Assembly (NCBI GenBank): GCA_050258555.1
Contig: JBLMZA010000160.1
Span: forward strand, 1-6,404
DNA: 6,404 nucleotides
Origin: CAISDA01 sp050258555
GTDB lineage: Bacteria; Bacteroidota; Ignavibacteria; UBA10030; UBA8401
Reading direction: 5' to 3'
Shown: positions 1-4,204 of the stretch, one piece after another
Layout of the letters: each line of letters starts with the position of its first letter
How positions within the stretch are numbered: position 1 is the stretch's first letter
Made by a program: the position numbers and the translations under genes
The notes under the pieces: model-generated
What the model was told of the DNA's origin: nothing
Seen by the model: only the letters and a program-made list of their open reading frames with translations
Databases searched by the model: none

Positions 1-2
1 TA

Positions 3-242
3 CAGTTCATGCCGTACAATATCCAGTATGCCGTCGATGCCGACGGCAACGGACTGAATCTGAAGACGTGGCCCGATGCCATCTACAGCGTCGCGAACTT
101 TTTGAAAGTGCAGGGGAATTATAAGCCGACTGAGGAAGGCCGCAGACATGCGCTTCTGCGCTATAACCGGAACGAAGCCTATGCTGCGGGCATTATGGCG
201 CTTGCGGATACGCTCGCACGCCGATACGTGCCGTCGAAATGA
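3..242 (+). CDS. Lytic murein transglycosylase, C-terminal part (5' end outside window)
   Basis: The reading frame is open from the first bases of the window to TGA at 240-242, so only the last 79 residues are present. The visible start QFMPYNIQYAVDADGNG matches the conserved 'PQFMPS..YAVDADGDG' segment of SLT_2/MltB-type (GH103-like) lytic transglycosylases. Two other hallmarks follow in the usual order: DAIYSVANFLK (the 'DAI.S.ANYL' helix) and RHALLRYNRNEAYAAGIMALAD (the 'A..RYN.S..Y...V..LA' helix). These enzymes cleave the MurNAc-GlcNAc bond of peptidoglycan in the periplasm, leaving 1,6-anhydroMurNAc ends. The catalytic Glu and any signal peptide lie upstream and cannot be checked. The protein ends soon after the catalytic domain (RRYVPSK), so there is no C-terminal peptidoglycan-binding module. 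The family call is confident; the exact subfamily is not. Confidence 0.82.
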   Translation, partial: QFMPYNIQYAVDADGNGLNLKTWPDAIYSVANFLKVQGNYKPTEEGRRHALLRYNRNEAYAAGIMALADTLARRYVPSK

Positions 243-277
243 AAGCCTGACGCTTGCCGTCATCCGTCCGGAACATC

Positions 278-313
278 GTGTGTTCATGCGCGTCTATACG
301 TGCATGAACACAC
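278..313. repeat. 16-bp inverted repeat between transglycosylase and lipoprotein genes
   Basis: GTGTGTTCATGCGCGT (278-293) pairs with ACGTGCATGAACACAC (298-313) around the 4-base loop CTAT; one of the 16 pairs is G-T. It starts 35 bases after the transglycosylase stop and ends 7 bases before the ribosome binding site of the next gene. No T-run follows on either strand, so it is not a canonical intrinsic terminator. It could end or stabilise the upstream mRNA, be a 5' leader element of the lipoprotein gene, or act as a protein-binding palindrome. Confidence 0.75.
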
Positions 314-320
314 ACCAGAC

Positions 321-326
321 CGGAGG
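321..326 (+). promoter_or_regulatory. Ribosome binding site that selects the GTG start at 331
   Basis: CGGAGG lies 4 bases upstream of GTG at 331. This start puts a lipoprotein signal peptide exactly at the N-terminus, whereas the in-frame ATGs further upstream (148, 286 and 304) would put unrelated sequence before it. Confidence 0.8.
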
Positions 327-330
327 TTTC

Positions 331-777
331 GTGAAAACACATGCCTTATTCCTTGCCATCCTGCTTGCCGGATGTACATACGGCTACGATTCCGAAGTCA
401 ATGTGACGCGCTCCACATCCCGCACCTACGGCGAGTCGGCATACTTTCCCGAAGTCTTTTTCGACGATGCACAAGCGAGTCTTACAAAGCCGTACGAGCA
501 ACTGGGATTGATTGAGGTGAAGGGGGCGTCGGATGCGACGGGGGAGGTGTTACTCCATGCACTGAAGAGTAAAGGAGCGGTCATGGGAGCCGACGCGATC
601 GTTAACGTCCGGCAACACTATATATCGAGGGAGCGGGGAGAAAGAATCTCGGAACTCCTGAGTCCGAGACAGAACAAGCCTGAAATGTATGAAACGATTG
701 CGCTGACGGGCGTTGCCATCCGTTATAAGACAGCGTCGCGTCCTGCCGATACATTGTTCAGGAAGCGTGCTCAATGA
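331..777 (+). CDS. Small lipoprotein of unknown function
   Basis: This is a 148-aa protein starting with GTG. The start is chosen because of the CGGAGG at 321-326 and because it yields a compact type II signal peptide, VKTHALFLAILLAGC, with lipobox LAGC and the lipidated Cys at residue 15. The mature protein should therefore be anchored in the membrane facing the periplasm. The body contains GADAIVNV (residues 86-93) after a predicted helix (about 70-85), and TGVAIRYK (126-133) near the end. This pattern, a helix, a 'GADAIVNV' strand and a final 'TG.A.RY' strand, is reminiscent of small YbjQ/DUF4156/RcsF-like envelope proteins, but similarity is too weak for a name. The gene lies 88 bases after the transglycosylase, so a shared transcript is possible. 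No catalytic motif is visible, and the C-terminal 15 residues are polar and basic. Confidence 0.85.
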   Translation: MKTHALFLAILLAGCTYGYDSEVNVTRSTSRTYGESAYFPEVFFDDAQASLTKPYEQLGLIEVKGASDATGEVLLHALKSKGAVMGADAIVNVRQHYISRERGERISELLSPRQNKPEMYETIALTGVAIRYKTASRPADTLFRKRAQ

Positions 778-814
778 CCGCGGAAGAAGCGGCGGAGCAT
801 GAGAAAGAAACGTC

Positions 815-843
815 TTGCATGGCGCGCGGACTCTCCGTATATT
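815..843 (+). promoter_or_regulatory. Sigma70-like promoter of the tRNA-Arg gene
   Basis: A -35 TTGCAT (815-820) and a -10 TATATT (838-843) are separated by exactly 17 bases. Each hexamer is close to consensus. Transcription would start near 850, about 40 bases before the mature tRNA 5' end at 892, leaving a GC-rich leader for RNase P to remove. The 114 bases between the lipoprotein stop and the tRNA contain no convincing gene. There is no terminator between the tRNA and the gene at 998, so this promoter may also drive the toxin-antitoxin pair. Confidence 0.65.
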
Positions 844-891
844 ACGATGCTCTATGCGCAACGCGCCGCGCACATGCGCGCACTGCACATT

Positions 892-965
<74 letters not shown>

Positions 966-975
966 CTCATCGATG

Positions 976-981
976 TATAAC
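976..981 (+). promoter_or_regulatory. Possible -10 element just upstream of the antitoxin gene
   Basis: TATAAC at 976-981 matches the -10 consensus at 5 of 6 positions and is preceded by TG (974-975). A matching -35 would have to lie inside the T arm of the tRNA, where none is visible (CACGGC at the ideal spacing). It could give the toxin-antitoxin pair weak transcription of its own, starting near 988. Readthrough from the tRNA promoter is the alternative. Confidence 0.25.
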
Positions 982-997
982 GCGATCGGCGGACATT

Positions 998-1396
998 ATG
1001 CAAGACGGTGAAAACATCACTCCTGATCGTACTCTGCTGAAAAGCCTGCTTCCCAGCATCATATGGGATTATCGATATGATGCGGATGAAATCTGTTCGG
1101 TCATTGAAGGGAAGCAGGAGCGTGCGGGGCATTTTACGCGCGAAGTATTGCTGCGCCGGATGATTGAACGGCTGCGCTGGTACGACATCGTAGAAGCCGT
1201 GGGCATCCCTTTCCTAAAAGAAAATTTATCTCCCTCCCTCATTCGGGGAATTCGCGACGCATCCACCCGGCAAAAATATGATCGAGTCAGAAAAATATTA
1301 CACGGAGAGCCTGTATCCTCTCCAGGATGGAATTCTGAATATCGTCGGTCACTTGAATCTACCCTTCTATCTCACCGGTGGTACCGCACTCAGTAG
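998..1396 (+). CDS. Putative antitoxin partner of an AbiEii-family toxin
   Basis: This is a 132-aa soluble protein with no signal peptide or membrane segment. The ATG at 998 has GGCGGA (988-993) 4 bases upstream. The core, roughly residues 15-100, begins LLPSIIWDYRYDADEICSVI, continues with a basic helical stretch REVLLRRMIERLRWYDIV and ends STRQKYDRVRKILHG. This 'WDY...R.....Y....RKIL' layout is typical of small proteins encoded just upstream of AbiEii-like nucleotidyltransferases, and is vaguely like DUF6922-type proteins. The antitoxin role is inferred mainly from position. Its final 40 or so residues are read from DNA that also encodes the start of the toxin in another frame (119-base overlap) and are probably dispensable. 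The gene starts 32 bases after the tRNA-Arg with no terminator between, so it is likely read through from the tRNA. Confidence 0.75.
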   Translation: MQDGENITPDRTLLKSLLPSIIWDYRYDADEICSVIEGKQERAGHFTREVLLRRMIERLRWYDIVEAVGIPFLKENLSPSLIRGIRDASTRQKYDRVRKILHGEPVSSPGWNSEYRRSLESTLLSHRWYRTQ

Positions 1397-1976
1397 GCAT
1401 TACTTTCATCATCGCTATTCCGACGATATCGATTTGTTCGTCAATAATGACGGGAATTTCGGATCCTATGTCGACCGCCTCTTTTCCGCATTTGCAGAAG
1501 AAGAGACGAGAGGAGCTTTTTCGATTGATGCGTCAACTATATCGAAAAGGGAGATGTCTGCTCAGGTGTTTATCAAAAGCCAGACGGGAACGCGCTTAAA
1601 AATCGATCTTGTTAACGATATTGCTGCGCATTATGGAGAACTTGTGATCGATCCTCAACTCGGTCGGGTTGATAGCTGGCGTAATATCTTGTCCAATAAA
1701 GTCGCCGCTCTCTACAGGTTTGAACCGAAAGATGTTGGCGATATCTGGGTCATTTCTAAAAATCTCTCTTTTTCCTGGAAGCAGATATTTAATGAAGCGA
1801 TCAGCAAGGAACTGGCAGTAGACCCGATCGCAGCTGCTGAAATTTTGCGCGGCATACCCGCCGAATATCTTTCTGCAATCAAATGGGTTGAGCCGATTGA
1901 TGAAGAACAATTCAAACTCAACATTGAAGTGATCGCAAATGACATTGTCCGGGGAAACGATAATTCATTGGCGTAA
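1278..1976 (+). CDS. AbiEii/AbiGii-family nucleotidyltransferase toxin
   Basis: This 232-aa protein is of the PF08843 type (minimal nucleotidyltransferase, type IV toxin-antitoxin). Visible catalytic motifs are GGT at residues 34-36 in FYLTGGTAL, SDDID at 48-52 (metal-binding Asp50 and Asp52), and a third acidic residue, Asp110, in LKIDLVND. The family's C-terminal signature is also present as NKVAALYRFEPKDVGDIW (140-157). All expected active-site residues are intact, so the enzyme is probably active. AbiE toxins are GTP-binding nucleotidyltransferases that arrest growth and abort phage infection; related MenT enzymes add nucleotides to tRNA 3' ends. The substrate here is unknown. The start at 1278 is chosen because the N-terminus YTESLYPLQDGIL is family-like. 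No strong ribosome binding site is seen, and the 119-base overlap with the upstream gene suggests translational coupling. The gene is AT-richer than its neighbours, consistent with transfer. Confidence 0.9.
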   Translation: MIESEKYYTESLYPLQDGILNIVGHLNLPFYLTGGTALSRHYFHHRYSDDIDLFVNNDGNFGSYVDRLFSAFAEEETRGAFSIDASTISKREMSAQVFIKSQTGTRLKIDLVNDIAAHYGELVIDPQLGRVDSWRNILSNKVAALYRFEPKDVGDIWVISKNLSFSWKQIFNEAISKELAVDPIAAAEILRGIPAEYLSAIKWVEPIDEEQFKLNIEVIANDIVRGNDNSLA

Positions 1977-2010
1977 TGTTTGTGTCCGCACAAGGAACTA
2001 TTTCGGAGGG

Positions 2011-2029
2011 GCATCAGCCTTCTAAGCTG
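2011..2029 (+). repeat. Right att-like direct repeat
   Basis: This is the second exact copy of the 19-base repeat at 916-934. It starts 35 bases after the toxin stop codon and forms the 5' edge of the tRNA fragment. The tRNA similarity begins abruptly here, as expected at a recombination joint. Confidence 0.7.
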
Positions 2030-2060
2030 TAGGTTCCGCGTTCGAGCCGCGGCGGGATCG
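2011..2060 (+). pseudogene. Displaced 3' half of tRNA-Arg (TCT)
   Basis: The sequence aligns without gaps to 916-965 of the intact tRNA and covers the anticodon arm, variable region, T arm, acceptor 3' strand CGGGATC (2053-2059) and discriminator G2060. The match extends one base further (966/2061), and 46 of 51 positions agree. Differences fall at 2030, 2031, 2039, 2047 and 2049. Upstream of 2011 there is no D arm and no GGTCCCG acceptor 5' strand, so it cannot make a tRNA. The T stem CCGCG/CGCGG still pairs perfectly, with C2039-G2049 replacing the T-A pair of the intact gene. In the anticodon stem, T2014 and T2030 face each other unpaired. It lies in the 3' untranslated region of the toxin gene, directly before the terminator. 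Confidence 0.88.
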
Positions 2061-2063
2061 CAG

Positions 2064-2112
2064 ACGACAACGCCTCAATACACATACATGGTATTGAGGC
2101 GTTGTCGTTTTT
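2064..2112 (+). terminator. Rho-independent terminator
   Basis: ACGACAACGCCTCAATAC (2064-2081) pairs perfectly over 18 bp with GTATTGAGGCGTTGTCGT (2091-2108) around a 9-base loop, and the T-run TTTTT (2108-2112) begins at the last base of the stem. It starts 4 bases after the displaced tRNA 3' end, so it was most likely the original tRNA-Arg terminator and now also ends the toxin-antitoxin transcript. There is no T-run on the minus-strand side, so it acts on plus-strand transcription. Confidence 0.92.
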
Positions 2113-2122
2113 AAATCCTTCG

Positions 2123-2159
2123 CACTCCCCCGGCCGGAATCATCCGGCAGGGGGGAGTG
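2123..2159 (-). terminator. GC-rich hairpin after the 37-aa minus-strand gene
   Basis: CACTCCCCC (2123-2131) pairs with GGGGGAGTG (2151-2159), and inside it GCCGG (2133-2137) pairs with CCGGC (2144-2148) around AATCAT, with small bulges at 2132 and 2149-2150. It lies 12 bases beyond the stop of the small minus-strand gene, where a terminator is expected. The T-run on that side is weak (only TTT, about 10 bases later), so it may stabilise the 3' end rather than terminate by itself. Together with 2064-2112 it separates convergent transcripts. Confidence 0.5.
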
Positions 2160-2171
2160 AAGATGCCTGCA

Positions 2172-2285
2172 TCACCACAAGAGCTTTACGCCGATGCCGA
2201 TGATGGAAAGGACGAGCGTCGCCAGCAAGAGATATAACACGACGGGGCTCGAATGATTTTCGTTATTCTGATTATTCTGTTCCAT
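2172..2285 (-). CDS. 37-aa single-span membrane protein
   Basis: Read on the minus strand from ATG (2285-2283) to TGA (2174-2172), this short gene encodes a polar Asn/Gln/Glu-rich N-terminus (MEQNNQNNENHSS). One hydrophobic segment of about 20 residues follows (VVLYLLLATLVLSIIGIGV), and the protein ends KLLW. A strong ribosome binding site, AGGAG (2296-2292), sits 6 bases before the ATG, and a hairpin follows the stop. A polar N-terminus, one membrane helix and a short basic end are typical of bacterial small membrane proteins that regulate or stabilise larger complexes. It lies 116 bases downstream of the other minus-strand gene and may share its transcript. No family is recognised; its function is unknown. 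Confidence 0.75.
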   Translation of the reverse strand: MEQNNQNNENHSSPVVLYLLLATLVLSIIGIGVKLLW

Positions 2286-2401
2286 TGTTTGCTCCTGATA
2301 GTTGAATCACTGTTCGTGACATGATAGAGTACGAGCGTCCCGAAGCCGGACGATGTGCGCGGATTCGAGTCGTGAATGTGAAACGATGCTGTGTCTGGAC
2401 G

Positions 2402-2755
2402 CTAGAGATATGTCGACGTGAAGTGCGTATAGATCAGGTAGAAGAACAGCGGCACGAAATCCGGCGCAGCGGTCTCTTTGGCGAGATTGAACGTCCGGAG
2501 AAGCCGGGGAATGACAAGCGGCGTCGCATCGGCAATGACATGGAATACCTTGTGCGGGGGCTGCTCGATGGCTGCGGAAAGCTTTTCGAGGCCGATGCCC
2601 GCATGTACGATCCGCGCCTGCTGAGCGTGGTGTGTGTGCTGCAGCGCGGGTATGGCGATGGACTGCTGTATCAGAAACGAAGCAAATAGCAGAAGAGCAA
2701 TGATGCTGATCCGCCGCTGCTGAAGATCGGTCCGATAGAGAGTCAGAGATTTCAT
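2402..2755 (-). CDS. 117-aa exported or membrane protein of unknown function
   Basis: Read on the minus strand from ATG (2755-2753) to TAG (2404-2402). The N-terminus has a basic stretch (LQQRR, residues 11-15) followed by a hydrophobic segment, residues 16-35 (ISIIALLLFASFLIQQSIAI). This is either an uncleaved anchor or a signal peptide. A His-containing stretch follows (LQHTHHAQQARIVHAG, 38-53), then an amphipathic middle and a second hydrophobic patch at the end (VPLFFYLIYTHF, 101-112). The frame stays open far upstream, but this start fits the hydrophobic segment and lies just below a good promoter (2767-2795). There is no Shine-Dalgarno and only about 5 leader bases, so the mRNA may be nearly leaderless. 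A plus-strand frame over the same region (2321-2689) has no ribosome binding site and is judged spurious. No family is recognised. Confidence 0.6.
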   Translation of the reverse strand: MKSLTLYRTDLQQRRISIIALLLFASFLIQQSIAIPALQHTHHAQQARIVHAGIGLEKLSAAIEQPPHKVFHVIADATPLVIPRLLRTFNLAKETAAPDFVPLFFYLIYTHFTSTYL

Positions 2756-2766
2756 GCGAATCCAAC

Positions 2767-2795
2767 AATATACGGAGTGAACCGCTTCATTCCAA
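2767..2795 (-). promoter_or_regulatory. Minus-strand sigma70-like promoter for the 117-aa protein gene
   Basis: On the minus strand, -35 TTGGAA (2795-2790) and -10 TATATT (2772-2767) are spaced by exactly 17 bases. The -10 is identical to that of the tRNA promoter at 838-843. The expected start is near 2760, only about 5 bases before the ATG at 2755, which implies a nearly leaderless transcript. The intergenic stretch 2756-2933 otherwise holds no gene. A Bacteroidota-like -7 element (TTACTTTG, 2881-2888, one mismatch to TANNTTTG) for the plus-strand gene is possible but has no matching -33. Confidence 0.5.
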
Positions 2796-2920
2796 ATGGC
2801 ATGGGGGCGCCATGAATCTGCCATATCGAGACATGGAACGATTATTCTTAAATTCCTATGGCATTTCATGTCAGTAAATGTTACTTTGTGCGTGATTGAA
2901 TATGCCGACGCACTCATGCC

Positions 2921-2928
2921 AGGAAGGA
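2921..2928 (+). promoter_or_regulatory. Ribosome binding site selecting the ATG at 2934
   Basis: AGGAAGGA lies 5 bases before the ATG at 2934. It decides this start over the in-frame ATGs at 2796, 2868, 2901 and 2916, which have no such sequence and would place polar or unrelated residues before the signal peptide. Confidence 0.8.
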
Positions 2929-2933
2929 TCCCC

Positions 2934-4133
2934 ATGCGCAATCCGATCTTGCCTTCTGTCGTACTCTTCACCTGCCTCGCGGCAGCGCTCTTCATGGTTG
3001 CCGCTTCATCCGGATGTAAAAAAAACAATCCCGCCGCGGCCGACGAGACTCCAAAAGCCGATCCGTTGAAAGCGCTATCGACAGTGTCATTTGCCGTCAA
3101 CGATTTCGCTGTAAAAATCGATTCTACCGGTACGCTGGGCAGGGGATACCACGGTGATATCTTTACGGCCGGGCTGTGGATCGCCGCCGTACAGGATGGC
3201 GAACCGAGAAGCACGATCTGCTGGTCGGGATCGCTTCCATCGGACAACTACACTTCTATGTGGGGAGGCCGGCGATTCGGCGTCTATCACATCACACGCA
3301 ACACGATCGCGAGCGCCGCAGAGCCATGGCCTGTCGCACAGGGGTTTGCCCTCGATGCGCAGGGAAAGCCCGTCCTTTCAGGCGATGAAATGTGCTGGGT
3401 GTCGCTGGTCCCCGATACATCGCTCAGTTCGAAACCGATCTTTTCGCATCCGCTCCGCAATCTCCGGATCAGCGCCACAATCTACGGATATCAGCGCGCT
3501 GATCTGCGTCAAGTCCTCTTCGTGCGGTATGACATCACCAATGTGGGAGAGAGCGACATCGCCGACTGCTATCTCGGTTATTACAGCGATACGGATCTTG
3601 AGGAGGGAAACGGAGGATCGTTCAGTAATTCAACAGCGTACGATTCCGCACGCGGCATTTCCTATACATACAGTCAGGACTCAGCTGTCGCCTCGAAGCG
3701 CGTTGTCGGCTTTGCGGCGCTTGAAACCCCGAAACGAAACGGTCTGCAGATTCCTCCGCTCAGCCACCGGATCATGCGGAAGAATGATTATATCAATCCG
3801 GAGTTCGGCGAAAAGGGATTCACCTCCTCTCAGCAGGTTTTGTGGGCTCTGCAGGGGCTGGATAATTTCGGCAACCCGATGATCAATCCGCTGACAAAGG
3901 CGCCGACGAAGTTCGCCTTCACGGGAAATCCGGCTGCCGGCAGCGGATGGCTGGACAAGAGTGTCGATGTCCGCAGCATGATCTCCTATGGGCCTTTTCC
4001 GCTCAAAGCGCACGAGACGCAGTCGCTGACGATCGTCTGGATCGGACAGAACGGGTCGTCAATTCCATTGGCGATCAAATCGGTGTATGTGACGCTCGAT
4101 GATGTACGAGCCAAGCCATCGCTCTGGCAATGA
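2934..4133 (+). CDS. Putative envelope lipoprotein of unknown function (399 aa)
   Basis: The protein starts with a signal sequence, MRNPILPSVVLFTCLAAALF, and a probable lipobox, ASSGC, with Cys28. Ser at -3 is not ideal but is tolerated in Bacteroidota. The mature start CKKNN is followed by a Pro/Ala/Asp linker and lacks the acidic residues of a surface-export signal. The body appears beta-rich. FTAGLWIAAV (residues 77-86) resembles the 'F.AGLWIGA' motif common in large uncharacterised exported proteins of Ignavibacteria-like bacteria. LFVRYDITNVGESDIADCYL (about 194-213), followed by GYYSDTDLEEGNGG, resembles their 'V.Y.I.N.....I.D.Y....SD.DLG' motif. There is no T9SS sorting domain, so anchoring would be by lipid. 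It ends just before, and is probably co-transcribed with, the secreted propeller protein at 4205. No enzymatic motif is visible. Confidence 0.85.
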   Translation: MRNPILPSVVLFTCLAAALFMVAASSGCKKNNPAAADETPKADPLKALSTVSFAVNDFAVKIDSTGTLGRGYHGDIFTAGLWIAAVQDGEPRSTICWSGSLPSDNYTSMWGGRRFGVYHITRNTIASAAEPWPVAQGFALDAQGKPVLSGDEMCWVSLVPDTSLSSKPIFSHPLRNLRISATIYGYQRADLRQVLFVRYDITNVGESDIADCYLGYYSDTDLEEGNGGSFSNSTAYDSARGISYTYSQDSAVASKRVVGFAALETPKRNGLQIPPLSHRIMRKNDYINPEFGEKGFTSSQQVLWALQGLDNFGNPMINPLTKAPTKFAFTGNPAAGSGWLDKSVDVRSMISYGPFPLKAHETQSLTIVWIGQNGSSIPLAIKSVYVTLDDVRAKPSLWQ

Positions 4134-4192
4134 TCCGCGGCTTGGTGGAAATGGATTCCGATACCTGCATCAAAAAAGCAACCCACAACCTC

Positions 4193-4196
4193 GGAG
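4193..4196 (+). promoter_or_regulatory. Ribosome binding site selecting the ATG at 4205
   Basis: GGAG lies 8 bases before ATG 4205, which starts a clean signal peptide. The frame also has an ATG at 4130 overlapping the upstream stop (ATGA), but that start would add 25 polar residues before the signal peptide and is disfavoured. Confidence 0.65.
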
Positions 4197-4204
4197 CAAC
4201 TCGG

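Noticed and set aside
148..330. Upstream extension of the lipoprotein frame to the ATG at 148
   Set aside because: It would overlap the transglycosylase gene and put about 60 unrelated residues before an obvious lipoprotein signal peptide; the GTG at 331 has its own CGGAGG.
278..383. Possible CRISPR or tandem repeat array from the palindromes in the window
   Set aside because: Each palindrome is unique and unrelated in sequence to the others; no spaced repeats are present.
1977..2060. A second complete tRNA at the right repeat
   Set aside because: I looked for a 5' acceptor strand and D arm in 1977-2010 and found none that pair with CGGGATC; only the 3' half is present.
2321..2689. Plus-strand open frame of 122 aa opposite the minus-strand membrane protein gene
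   Set aside because: It has no ribosome binding site, an Arg/Cys-rich composition typical of a shadow frame, and no family resemblance. The minus-strand frame has a promoter and a hydrophobic N-terminus.
2307..2768. Minus-strand open frame of 153 aa in another frame across the same region
   Set aside because: His/Arg/Ser/Cys-rich low-complexity composition and no start signals; it overlaps the better-supported frame 2402-2755.
2848..2905. Plus-strand promoter for the lipoprotein gene (TTAAAT, GAATAT or TTACTTTG as -10/-7)
   Set aside because: None has a matching upstream element at proper spacing, so no promoter is called.
3154..3882. Plus-strand 242-aa open frame inside the lipoprotein gene
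   Set aside because: It is an Arg/Ser-rich out-of-frame shadow of the coding sequence 2934-4133 and has no family motifs.
4130..4204. Start of the propeller gene at ATG 4130, overlapping the upstream stop as ATGA
   Set aside because: The signal peptide begins at 4205 with GGAG 8 bases upstream; the earlier start would bury it behind 25 polar residues.
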